From positions 39,004 through 78,695 of the forward strand of contig NZ_JAUMUL010000007.1 of NCBI RefSeq assembly GCF_030530635.1: a stretch of DNA of 39,692 nucleotides, given 5' to 3'. Each line of letters begins with the position of its first letter. Position 1 is the first letter of the stretch. The position numbers and the translations under genes were made by a program. This stretch comes from Actinomyces sp. (GTDB lineage: Bacteria > Actinomycetota > Actinomycetes > Actinomycetales > Actinomycetaceae). This document shows, piece by piece, positions 6,987 to 14,280 of the stretch. Under the pieces are notes generated by a model that was not told where the DNA came from, ran no database searches, and saw only the letters and a program-made list of their open reading frames with translations.

Positions 6987-8116
6987 GCGCCGTAACAGGC
7001 TCTCAGGCGCCAGGCAGCCGCGCGGCCGGAGATGTCGCCGCCGGATCCACGGCCCGCTGGTGGCACCCGCTGCCGGACGGGAGGCTGCAATGCGATCTGT
7101 GCCCGCGGCGGTGTCGTCTGCGCGACGGGCAACGCGGTTTCTGCTTCGTACGCCGCCGCGTCGGTGACCGGATTGTGCTGACGGCCTACGGCCGTTCTAC
7201 GGGACTGTGCCTGGATCCGGTGGAGAAGAAGCCGCTGAACCACGTTCACCCGGGCAGTTCGGTGCTGTCCTTCGGCACCGCCGGCTGCAACCTGTCCTGC
7301 AAGTTTTGTCAGAACTGGGAGATCTCGGCCGCCCGCTCCACCGAGGTGCTCAGCGTGGACGCCCCGCCCGAGCGTATCGCCGCCCAGGCCGCCGGCACCG
7401 ACGCGCGCGCCGTCGCCTTCACCTACAACGACCCGGTCGTCTTCGCCGAGTACGCCATCGACACCGCCCATGCCTGCCACGAACGGGGTTTGATGGCCTA
7501 CGCGGTCAGCGCGGGGTGGATCTGCGCCTCCCCGGCACTGGAACTGTTCGGCGCCGTCGACGCCGCCAACATCGATCTCAAGGGCTTCACCGAGGACTTC
7601 TACCGACGCGTCACCGGCGCCCGACTGCGGGATGTGCAGGACACGCTGGTGCGGGTGCGGGAACACACCTCGACCTGGCTGGAGCTGACCACGCTGCTGA
7701 TCCCGGGCCTGAACGACACGCCCGCGGAGGTCGGTCGGCTAGCCGCCTGGGTGGCGACTGAACTGGGCGCCGATACGCCGCTGCACCTGACGGCATTCCG
7801 CCCTTCCCACCGCATGCTGGACCGGCCGCCCACCCCACCGGCGACGCTTCGGCGAGCGCGCCGGGCGGCGCTGGATGCCGGGCTGCGCTTCGTGTATCTG
7901 GGCAATGTGCGCGACGCGGAGGGGGCGACGACCTTCTGCCCCGGCTGCGGCGCCGCGGTCATTGTCCGTCGCGGCTACACGGTGGACGCCTACGAGCTGG
8001 ATGACAGGGGATGCTGCCGCCACTGCGGGCGGCGGCTGCCCGGCCTGTTCGACGCCGACGACCCCGGTGACGGTGCGGCGGCATTCCCGTGGCGCCTGGC
8101 TCCGGCGAGCCGGTGA
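6983..8116 (+). CDS. amrS: AmmeMemoRadiSam system radical SAM enzyme
   Basis: A 377-residue radical SAM protein of the AmrS type. The 4Fe-4S cysteines are Cys102, Cys106 and Cys109 in CNLSCKFCQNWEIS. Extra cysteines lie at the N-terminus (CDLCPRRCRLRDGQRGFCFVRR) and in a C-terminal zinc-ribbon-like segment (FCPGCG and CCRHCGRR), suggesting additional metal sites. AFTYNDPVVFAEYAID and IDLKGFTEDFYR are typical of the family, which resembles pyruvate formate-lyase activating enzymes. The ATG at 6983 overlaps the amrBA stop (ATGA) and follows GGGAGGAGG; a GTG 12 bp upstream is less likely. Substrate unknown. Confidence 0.92.
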   Translation: MSAVTGSQAPGSRAAGDVAAGSTARWWHPLPDGRLQCDLCPRRCRLRDGQRGFCFVRRRVGDRIVLTAYGRSTGLCLDPVEKKPLNHVHPGSSVLSFGTAGCNLSCKFCQNWEISAARSTEVLSVDAPPERIAAQAAGTDARAVAFTYNDPVVFAEYAIDTAHACHERGLMAYAVSAGWICASPALELFGAVDAANIDLKGFTEDFYRRVTGARLRDVQDTLVRVREHTSTWLELTTLLIPGLNDTPAEVGRLAAWVATELGADTPLHLTAFRPSHRMLDRPPTPPATLRRARRAALDAGLRFVYLGNVRDAEGATTFCPGCGAAVIVRRGYTVDAYELDDRGCCRHCGRRLPGLFDADDPGDGAAAFPWRLAPASR

Positions 8117-8143
8117 GCGGTGGCAGCGCCCGCGACCCGCCTC

Positions 8144-8173
8144 CTTTTACACTTATCCCGGTAAGTGGAAAAG
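8144..8173. promoter_or_regulatory. Inverted repeat before the Fic gene
   Basis: Arms CTTTTACACTTA (8144-8155) and TAAGTGGAAAAG (8162-8173) are reverse complements at 11 of 12 positions around the 6-nt loop TCCCGG. The repeat lies 22 bp before the Fic ATG and is AT-rich against its surroundings. An operator is more likely than a terminator, since there is no GC-rich stem with a T-run. The HTH at the C-terminus of the Fic protein is a candidate binder. Confidence 0.55.
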
Positions 8174-8194
8174 ACTTCGGAGAGGGTGACAGAT

Positions 8195-9376
8195 ATGACT
8201 AAAGGCTCTTGGCCGGCCGTCACCTGGGAGACTCGGTCCTGGCGGCCGCGGCAGCCCCAGTTGCTCAGCGCTCGCCAACGGGCGGCGTTGCCGACGACGT
8301 ACCGGTCCGCGATTCCTGCCACCATCGCGACGGCGTCGCTTGAGCTTCCGGGCGAGTTGCTGGCTCGTGAGGCCGGCACTGTTGCCGCAATCGGCGGCTT
8401 CGACGCTGTCGCGGCGGGCGCCCTGCAACCCTGGACCGATCTGCTTCTACGCTCGGAGTCCTCCGCCTCGTCTCGGATCGAGCGGCTCACCTCCTCCGCA
8501 CGCAAGGTGATTGAGGAGGAGACCTTTGGCGGTGCGGGCGGCAACGCCACGGCTGTCGTTGCCAATACTCGCGCCATGCAGGCGGCCATTTCCCGGCCCG
8601 ACGATCTCAACACCCGCACCCTGCTGGACATGCACCGCGAACTGTTGGCCCCCACCGCGCCAGACATCGCCGGCGTGCTGCGCGACGAGCCGGTGTGGAT
8701 CGGTGGGCAGGACTATGCGCCGGTGGACGCCCTGTTCGTCCCTCCCGCGCACACTCGAGTGCCGGAGGCGCTCGCCGACCTGGTCGCATTCACTCAGCGC
8801 CCAGACATCACTCCCTTGGCGATGATCGCGATTGCCCATGCACAGTTCGAGACCATCCATCCCTTCGCAGATGGCAATGGGCGCACCGGCCGTGCGCTCA
8901 TCCACCTACTCTTGCGCCGCAGTGGGCTGGTTTCCCAGGCGGTTCTACCCCTGTCCGCCGTGCTCCTGACCGACACCAATGCCTACTTCCACACCCTCGA
9001 CGCCTACCGCGCCGGCGACCCCGCCGGCGTCGTCTCACTGTTCGTCGACGCGGCCCGCGCCGCCTGCGAGCTTGGACTCGAAGCCGTCGCGGAACTGAAC
9101 CGGATCCAGGCCGACTGGAATGAGCACATCACTGCCCGCGCGGGTACACCCGACCGGGATCTGACGAGCCTGCTTATCCGCCATCCCATTCTTGACGTCG
9201 CCACCACCGCGCAGGAACTGAAGGTGTCTCCGCAAAGCGCCAGACGTTCACTGGCACGCCTGGAGCAGGCGGGAATCGTGGTCGGCTATCAGATGGCCCG
9301 CGGTCGGCGTGCCTGGCGGGCTCCCGATGTGCTGGCCCTCATGGACCGTGTCACCGCCGGCATACGCCGGAGCTGA
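8195..9376 (+). CDS. Fic-domain protein with C-terminal winged helix
   Basis: A 393-residue Fic protein; Fic enzymes usually transfer AMP to hydroxyl side chains of target proteins. The full catalytic motif HPFADGNGRTGR is at 222-233. An N-terminal stretch, SSASSRIER (89-97), sits where class II Fic proteins carry the inhibitory helix (S/T)xxxE(G/N); Glu96 is kept but Arg97 replaces Gly/Asn. The C-terminal 80 residues (LDVATTAQELKVSPQSARRSLARLEQAGIV, in two parts LDVATTAQELKV and SPQSARRSLARLEQAGIV) form an HTH. A ribosome site, GGAGAGGG, precedes the ATG. Its target is unknown; the HTH and the palindrome upstream suggest self-regulation. Stand-alone gene. Confidence 0.9.
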   Translation: MTKGSWPAVTWETRSWRPRQPQLLSARQRAALPTTYRSAIPATIATASLELPGELLAREAGTVAAIGGFDAVAAGALQPWTDLLLRSESSASSRIERLTSSARKVIEEETFGGAGGNATAVVANTRAMQAAISRPDDLNTRTLLDMHRELLAPTAPDIAGVLRDEPVWIGGQDYAPVDALFVPPAHTRVPEALADLVAFTQRPDITPLAMIAIAHAQFETIHPFADGNGRTGRALIHLLLRRSGLVSQAVLPLSAVLLTDTNAYFHTLDAYRAGDPAGVVSLFVDAARAACELGLEAVAELNRIQADWNEHITARAGTPDRDLTSLLIRHPILDVATTAQELKVSPQSARRSLARLEQAGIVVGYQMARGRRAWRAPDVLALMDRVTAGIRRS

Positions 9377-9413
9377 GACGGATGACACTCCCGAGAGTTT
9401 CAGGCGAACAGGG

Positions 9414-9442
9414 TTGCTACTGCCGCCGCCAGCCGCTAATGT
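9414..9442 (+). promoter_or_regulatory. Promoter of the riboswitch-ribXY transcript
   Basis: TTGCTA (9414-9419), 17 bp, TAATGT (9437-9442) is a good sigma-A promoter. The start would fall near 9449, just before the riboswitch P1 helix at 9458. Confidence 0.6.
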
Positions 9443-9457
9443 CGGCGGTGCATGAAA

Positions 9458-9596
9458 CGTGCTCCGGGGTCGGTGAAAGTCCGAACCGGCGGTGATAGTC
9501 CGCGACCCGGTTGCGTCCACCCGCAGGGTGGGAGTAACCGGCTGAGCCGGTGGAATTCCGGCACCGACGGTGAAAGTCCGGATGGGAGGAGACACG
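9458..9596 (+). ncRNA. FMN riboswitch (RFN element)
   Basis: The conserved RFN blocks appear in order: GGTGAAAGTCCGAACCGGCG (9472 on), GGTGATAGTCCGCGAC, a variable arm (TCCACCCGCAGGGTGGGAG), CCGGTGGAATTCCGGCACCG, and ACGGTGAAAGTCCGGATGGG. P1 forms between CGTGCTCC (9458-9465) and GGAGACACG (9588-9596) with one bulged A. FMN binding normally turns off riboflavin synthesis or uptake genes. The first gene downstream is an ABC permease, so this element should repress a flavin importer when FMN is plentiful. Confidence 0.96.
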
Positions 9597-9702
9597 TGGC
9601 GCGTGTCCGGCGTCGGCGGATCGTGGTGCGTTCCCGTGTGGGTGCATCCCGGCCGTAGGTAGCGGCCCGCGCTGTGCGGCGCTACGTGTGTGCCGCCCGT
9701 CA

Positions 9703-9734
9703 CCCCGGAGTGCCCCGGGGCGGGTGCTCCGGGG
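9703..9734 (+). promoter_or_regulatory. Expression-platform hairpin of the FMN riboswitch
   Basis: CCCCGGAG (9703-9710) pairs perfectly with CTCCGGGG (9727-9734), 4 nt before the ribosome site GGAGAGGA (9739-9746) of the permease gene. The same CTCCGGGG also occurs at 9462-9469, overlapping the 5' strand of riboswitch P1, so 9703-9710 has two exclusive partners. No T-run follows. Confidence 0.5.
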
Positions 9735-9754
9735 AGCCGGAGAGGACAACGCGC

Positions 9755-10618
9755 ATGACCAGCGCCACCGTCGCCAGCACCGGCCTCGGCGTGGCCGACC
9801 GTGAGACCGCCCGCGCGCCGCGGAACCCGCGCACCGGGTCGCCCCGTCTGTTGCGACCATTGCTGAACCCGCCGGCAGCCCTCGGGGCCGTCCTGCTGCT
9901 GGCCTGGTGGGCGATCACTCGCGCCGGGCTGATCCCGCCGGTCTTTCTTCCTAGCCCCGTCGACGTCGCCCGCCGCCTGGTGCTCGCCTTCACCCAAGGC
10001 GGCCTGGCCGGATACACCTGGGTGACACTGCGCGAGGCGCTGCTCGGCTGCCTGGCCGCCGCCGCCCTGTCTCTGCCGTTGGCCTGGACCCTGTACCACT
10101 CCCGTCGCTTCTCCCGCGCCGTCCTGCCCTACGTGGCCGCCTCCCAGGCGGTCCCGGCCATTGCCATTGCGCCGCTGCTGGTGGTGTGGATCGGCTACGG
10201 CACAGTACCGACGGTGGTGTTGTGCGTGCTCATGGTTTTCTTTCCCATCACCGTCACCGTCCTGCTGGGCCTGCGGGGCCTGGACGCCGACGTCGTCGAT
10301 GCCGCTCGGCTCGACGGCGCCCACGGAATGAGCATGCTGATCTACATGGAGCTGCCCATGACGCTGCCCGCCATCCTGTCCGGACTGCGCACCGGATTCA
10401 CCCTGTCCGTCACCGGTGCCGTAATCGGCGAGATGACCATGGGCGGGGAGGGCCTGGGCATGGTGCTCGCCTCCCAGCGGCAAACCGTGGACACCACCGG
10501 GCTGTTCTCCACCATCGTGGTGCTTTGCGTCATCGCCACCACCATCCACTGGATGCTGCACGAGCTGGAGCGCCGCAGCCGCGTCGTCGCCTCCATGCGG
10601 GGGCGCCGCGCCACCTGA
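9755..10618 (+). CDS. ribX: Riboflavin-type ABC transporter permease (RibX-like)
   Basis: A 287-residue inner-membrane permease of the SsuC/ThiX type with about six membrane segments. The cytoplasmic coupling loop, DADVVDAARLDGAHGMSMLIYMELPMTLP (two parts: DADVVDAARLDGAHG and MSMLIYMELPMTLP), corresponds to the EAA motif. The FMN riboswitch upstream and the binding-protein gene 101 bp downstream point to flavin uptake of the RibXY kind. The first 30 residues are polar and variable. The start at 9755 follows GGAGAGGA. There is no ATPase gene next to it, so the energising subunit must be encoded elsewhere or shared. The substrate assignment is inference from the riboswitch. Confidence 0.85.
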   Translation: MTSATVASTGLGVADRETARAPRNPRTGSPRLLRPLLNPPAALGAVLLLAWWAITRAGLIPPVFLPSPVDVARRLVLAFTQGGLAGYTWVTLREALLGCLAAAALSLPLAWTLYHSRRFSRAVLPYVAASQAVPAIAIAPLLVVWIGYGTVPTVVLCVLMVFFPITVTVLLGLRGLDADVVDAARLDGAHGMSMLIYMELPMTLPAILSGLRTGFTLSVTGAVIGEMTMGGEGLGMVLASQRQTVDTTGLFSTIVVLCVIATTIHWMLHELERRSRVVASMRGRRAT

Positions 10619-10719
10619 GCCCCACCCCGGTGCGAACGCCGCTCCCAACCGAATCCCACTTTCCTCACTTCTGCCCGCCCGCTTCCCCTCACCGCCGCAC
10701 GGCAACGAAAGGAACCCCC

Positions 10720-11745
10720 ATGACCGCCCTCACCCCCCGCTTGACCCGCCGCACGCTGCTGACCGCCATGGGAGCGGGTGCCGCCGGGCTGCTCGCCGCC
10801 TGCGCCTCGGGCACCGGTGCCCGGACCGCCACGGACACCGCAGGCGCCACCGGGCTGGTGATCGGCATGACCTACACCCCGAACGTGCAGTTCGCCCCCT
10901 TCTACCTGGCACTGGCCGACGGCGAGTATGCGGCGGGCGTCTCCCTGCGCCACCACGGAGAGCAGGAGGGGCAGTTCGACGCGTTGCTGGCAGGAACCGA
11001 GCACATCGTCGTCGCCGGTGGCGATGAGGCCATTGTGGCCGCCTCCAACGGCAATGAGCTGGTGATCATCGGCGGCTACTACCAGTCCTACCCGGGCTGC
11101 ATAATCGTGCCGGAGGACTCCGACATCACCGAGCTGAAGGATCTGGCCGGAAAGACGATCGGCACCCCCGGCAAGACGGGGGAGACCTGGTACTCGGTGC
11201 TGGTGGCGCTGTCCTCGGCCGGGCTGACCGAGAGCGACGTGGACGTGCAGGAGATCGGCTACACCCAGCAGGCCGCCCTGTCCAGCGGCAAGGTGGACGC
11301 GATCGCCGGCTTCTCCAACAACGACGCCGTCCAGATCGCCCGGAACGGCACGTCTGTGCGTGTCTTGGCCATCGGCGAGGACGTGCCGCTGCTGGGCGCC
11401 TCCCTGATCACCACCCCGCAGGTGCTGGCCGACCGCCGCACCGAGCTGGAGGCGGCCGTGGCGGCCTCCGCCGTTGGAATGACAAAGTTCGTGGATGACC
11501 CCGATGCGGCAGTCGACGCCACCAAGGAGTATGTCCCGGACCTGGTTGACGCCGCGCAGGCCGAGAACGCCCGCGAGGTAGCCGTGGCCACCGGTGAGCT
11601 GGTGCGGCCCAGCGAGAACACCGTGGTGGGTGCGCTGGTGCCGGAACAGGTGGGGGAGACCATCGACTTCCTGGCCGGTCGCGACCTGCTCGGCGAGACC
11701 ACCGTGACCTCCGACGACGTCTGCGACCCGCTGCTCACCGTCTGA
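10720..11745 (+). CDS. ribY: Riboflavin-type ABC substrate-binding lipoprotein (RibY-like)
   Basis: A 341-residue extracytoplasmic binding protein of the NMT1/THI5-like group. The signal region holds an Arg pair (TRRTLLT, Arg10-Arg11) and a lipobox LLAAC with Cys28, so export may be by Tat and the protein lipid-anchored. Mature landmarks include LVIGMTYTPNVQFAPFYLA, IVVAGGDEAIVAASNG and LAGKTIGTPGKTGETWYSVL. It is in the riboswitch operon behind ribX; the 101-bp gap is C-rich without an obvious promoter. ACGAAAGGA precedes the ATG. Thiamine-precursor binding is the main alternative but the FMN riboswitch argues for a flavin. It ends 6 bp before the end of convergent hisG. Confidence 0.85.
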   Translation: MTALTPRLTRRTLLTAMGAGAAGLLAACASGTGARTATDTAGATGLVIGMTYTPNVQFAPFYLALADGEYAAGVSLRHHGEQEGQFDALLAGTEHIVVAGGDEAIVAASNGNELVIIGGYYQSYPGCIIVPEDSDITELKDLAGKTIGTPGKTGETWYSVLVALSSAGLTESDVDVQEIGYTQQAALSSGKVDAIAGFSNNDAVQIARNGTSVRVLAIGEDVPLLGASLITTPQVLADRRTELEAAVAASAVGMTKFVDDPDAAVDATKEYVPDLVDAAQAENAREVAVATGELVRPSENTVVGALVPEQVGETIDFLAGRDLLGETTVTSDDVCDPLLTV

Positions 11746-11751
11746 ACATAG

Positions 11752-12597
11752 TTACAGCCGGCAGGCCACCAGGGAGGACACCAGGATGGCGCGCGCACCG
11801 ATGGCGTAGAGCTCATCCATGACACGGTTGGCGTCCTTGCGGGGGACCATCGCCCGCACCGCCACCCAGTCGGGGTTCTGCAGCGGGGACACGGTGGGGG
11901 ACTCAATGCCGGGGGTGATCTCGCTGGCCAGGTGCAGCCGGTTCATGGGGATGTCGTAGTCCACAAGCACGTAGGAGCGGGCCCGCAGCACCCCCTCCAG
12001 GCGGCGCACGAGCGTGGCCAGTCCGGGCTCATCGCGGTACTGCTCGGTGGTGATCAGCACCGCCTCGCTGGCCAGGATCGGCTCTCCGAAGGTCTCCAGG
12101 CCGGCGGCTCGCAGGGTCGACCCGGTCTCGACGACGTCGGCGATCAGGTCCGCCACCCCCAGTTGCACGGAGGACTCCACGGCGCCGTCCAGGTGCACGG
12201 TCTGCGCACTGACTCCCTGCGTGGCCAGGTAGTCGCGTACCAGCACGTCGTAGGAGGTGGCCACCCGCTTGCCCTCCACGTCGGCGAGTGTGCTCATGGT
12301 GCCGGCGGGAGCCGCGAAGCGGAAGGTGGAGCGGGCAAAGCCGAGCGGCAGGTGTTCGATCGCCTCCACGCCGGAGTCCAGCAGCAGGTCGCGGCCGGTG
12401 ATGCCGGCGTGCACGGTGCCCTGGCCGACGTAGACGGCGATATCGCGGGGGCGCAGGAAGAACAGCTCCACCTGATTGGCGTCGTCGACCAGGACGAGCT
12501 CCCTCCCGGAGCGGCGGGTGCGGTAGCCCGCCTCGGCGAGCATGGTGGTGGCGGGCTCGGACAGGGAGCCCTTGTTGGGGACGGCGATGCGCAGCAA
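11752..12597 (-). CDS. hisG: ATP phosphoribosyltransferase
   Basis: Catalyses the first step of histidine synthesis, joining ATP and PRPP. The 281-residue product is the long form: a two-domain catalytic part (MLRIAVPNKGSL, RPRDIAVYVGQGTVHAGITGRD (in two parts RPRDIAVYVGQ and GTVHAGITGRD), then DLIADVVETGSTLRAAGL with the PRPP-binding segment) followed by a C-terminal regulatory domain (MNRLHLASEITPGIESPTVS), which normally mediates histidine feedback. The start is a TTG at 12597, supported by the conserved N-terminus. hisE lies 114 bp upstream on the same strand, so they are probably one operon. It converges with ribY, leaving 6 bp and no visible terminator. Confidence 0.95.
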   Translation of the reverse strand: MLRIAVPNKGSLSEPATTMLAEAGYRTRRSGRELVLVDDANQVELFFLRPRDIAVYVGQGTVHAGITGRDLLLDSGVEAIEHLPLGFARSTFRFAAPAGTMSTLADVEGKRVATSYDVLVRDYLATQGVSAQTVHLDGAVESSVQLGVADLIADVVETGSTLRAAGLETFGEPILASEAVLITTEQYRDEPGLATLVRRLEGVLRARSYVLVDYDIPMNRLHLASEITPGIESPTVSPLQNPDWVAVRAMVPRKDANRVMDELYAIGARAILVSSLVACRL

Positions 12598-12684
12598 TGT
12601 GGTCCTGACTGTGTGACGGTGTTGTGGTTGGTTCGTAGTGACCGATCACGGCACGTGAGGTCTGCTGAGGTCTACTCGGCGGCG

Positions 12685-12701
12685 GCCCGCCTCGGGCGGG
12701 C
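12685..12701 (-). terminator. Short GC hairpin between hisE and hisG
   Basis: GCCCGCC (12685-12691) and GGCGGGC (12695-12701) flank TCG, 10 nt past the hisE stop in the direction of transcription. There is no T-run, so it may only weaken readthrough into hisG or protect the hisE mRNA end. Confidence 0.4.
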
Positions 12702-12711
12702 AGCGCTCCGG

Positions 12712-12975
12712 TCACAGGTACCGGTAGATGTCCTGAAGGGTGAAGCCCTTGGCCAGCATCATCACCTGGATGTGGTACAGCAACTGGCTTATCTCCTCGC
12801 AGGCGGCCGCATCCGACTCGTGTTCACAGGCCATCCAGGATTCGGCCGCCTCCTCGACGAGCTTCTTACCGATGAAGTGCACGCCGCGGTCGAGTTCCTC
12901 AACCGTACCGGAGCCGGCTGGACGGGTGGCGGCCTTGTCTTGCAGTTCGGCAAAAAGGTCCTCGAAGGTCTTCAT
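12712..12975 (-). CDS. hisE: Phosphoribosyl-ATP diphosphatase
   Basis: Second enzyme of histidine synthesis: hydrolyses phosphoribosyl-ATP to phosphoribosyl-AMP and pyrophosphate. The product is 87 residues, a normal stand-alone HisE. The MazG-like metal site is visible: GKKLVEEAAESWMAC and ACEEISQLLYHIQVMM. The start at 12975 (MKTFEDLFAELQDKA) is preferred over a longer reading because TACGCT lies exactly 6 nt upstream and no ribosome site exists, which suggests a leaderless mRNA. hisE then hisG is the common actinobacterial order. Confidence 0.94.
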   Translation of the reverse strand: MKTFEDLFAELQDKAATRPAGSGTVEELDRGVHFIGKKLVEEAAESWMACEHESDAAACEEISQLLYHIQVMMLAKGFTLQDIYRYL

Positions 12976-13014
12976 GGGCTCAGCGTAGTGCAAGCACACG
13001 CCCATCCCCGGCCC

Positions 13015-14214
13015 TCACCCCGGTGACACCGAGCGGTTCAGGCGGGCCGCGTGGCGGCCGGCGGCGGCCGCCGCCAGGAAGGCCGCCGCATCCTGCTCCA
13101 GGCCCCGGCCCATGGTGTTCAGGCGCACGCCGGTGTCCCGTTCCAGGGCGCTCAGGGCTCCATGCAATCCGGTCACCGGCACCTGCACCAGCCGGTGGGT
13201 GTCCCCGCGTGTCCGCGGGGAGCACAGGGCAGCCGCCTGCTCGGACACTTGCGCGCCCAGAGCACCGGGCAGCAGGGGAACGACGACGTCGGCGGCGGCC
13301 CAGGCCACGCGCCCGTAGGCGGTCAAGGAGTGGTGAGAGACACCCCGGTGACGTGGGCGGGCATCCGCCTCGGAGACGCGCAGGCAGGCGACCGGGCGGC
13401 CATCCAGTACGGCGACGGCGTTGACAACGTCACCGCAGGCCACTCCGGAGAACCCCCAGGGCGTGTCGGTACCCAGGTTACCGGGCCCTTGGGTGACGAC
13501 GATCACGTCCGCACCAAACACGTGCCGGGCGGCAAGCAGTCCATTGTGGATGCTCACCGCCTCCAGATCACCACCCCAGGCCTGCCCGACGGTGACGGTG
13601 CCCACCAGCGCCCCGGCCTCCTGCAGCGCCGCGACAGTCCGGGAGTAGGGCAGCGGCAGGGCGCCGCCGTCGGTCATTACATAACCCACCCGCGGCTGGC
13701 GCGACTTCTCCGGTGCTCCGGAGCCGTCCGGCACCGGGTCGGGGACGCGCAGCCCCGCCAGGACTGCAGGAAGTGCGGAGTGCAGGTCGGCAATCACTAC
13801 GGGAGCGCCGCCGAGTGTCAGAGTGTCGATCGGGGCGGAAAGCAGCGCGTGGGCGGGAGTGTCCTGCTCATCGACGCCGGTGACCAGCACCTGGTCGGGC
13901 ATGTAGCGGGCCTTGACCAGATGTCCGCCCGGCGCGGGATCGGCCGGCAGGACACCCGGGCGAGCGGTGACCATGGCGTGGCCGCCGGTGCCCAGCGCCC
14001 GGGCCAGGGCGGACACCTCCAAGCGCACTCGCTCCCCGGGCTCGGGCACACCGGTGACGCACTCGTAGGCGACGGCCCGGCAGGACTCGCCGTCGCCGAG
14101 CACAACCGCACCGGCCGGGGCTGCGACTATGCGCACAAGCGCCTCCGCGCAGCGCCTCCCGGGCCGTCCCCAGACCCGCCGTACTTCCAGCACGTCCGCG
14201 TCGCGCCACATCAT
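13015..14214 (-). CDS. DUF3866 family protein
   Basis: A 399-residue actinobacterial protein of unknown function that I recognise as DUF3866. Family stretches include PGERVRLEVSALARALGTGG, GHLVKARYMPDQVLVTGVDE, PVVIADLHSALPAVLAGLR, VGYVMTDGGALPLPYSRTV, VTQGPGNLGTDTPWGFSG and RHRGVSHHSLTAYGRVAWA. The HRGVSHHS segment, the DLHSA segment and the conserved Asp/Glu residues resemble an active site, but no reaction is known. There is no signal peptide. It is divergent from pafB across 66 bp. Its own start has TAGAGT 6 nt upstream and no ribosome site, so the mRNA is probably leaderless. Confidence 0.88.
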   Translation of the reverse strand: MMWRDADVLEVRRVWGRPGRRCAEALVRIVAAPAGAVVLGDGESCRAVAYECVTGVPEPGERVRLEVSALARALGTGGHAMVTARPGVLPADPAPGGHLVKARYMPDQVLVTGVDEQDTPAHALLSAPIDTLTLGGAPVVIADLHSALPAVLAGLRVPDPVPDGSGAPEKSRQPRVGYVMTDGGALPLPYSRTVAALQEAGALVGTVTVGQAWGGDLEAVSIHNGLLAARHVFGADVIVVTQGPGNLGTDTPWGFSGVACGDVVNAVAVLDGRPVACLRVSEADARPRHRGVSHHSLTAYGRVAWAAADVVVPLLPGALGAQVSEQAAALCSPRTRGDTHRLVQVPVTGLHGALSALERDTGVRLNTMGRGLEQDAAAFLAAAAAGRHAARLNRSVSPG

Positions 14215-14280
14215 GTCACCACTCTAGGCCACCCGCGTGTACCGTCCGTCAGTCCCGGCATGAGCGCCTAGGCTGATACC
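14215..14280. promoter_or_regulatory. Divergent promoters of DUF3866 and pafB
   Basis: Minus strand: TAGAGT (14226-14221), 6 nt, ATG 14214. Plus strand: TAGGCT (14269-14274), 6 nt, GTG 14281. Both genes lack a ribosome site, so both starts look leaderless. No clear -35 boxes were found. Confidence 0.45.

Noticed and set aside
9452..9658. Small frame starting with ATG inside the riboswitch leader
   Set aside because: It runs through the conserved RFN helices, so the sequence is explained by RNA structure.
9248..10705. Long minus-strand open frame (485 codons)
   Set aside because: It lies antisense to the fic end, the FMN riboswitch and ribX; its composition is Gly/His/Gln-rich low complexity, as expected from the reverse of a high-GC gene.
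11932..14271. Plus-strand frames of 364 and 406 codons opposite hisG, hisE and DUF3866
   Set aside because: The minus-strand genes are clearly recognised families; the plus-strand products have no recognisable domain.
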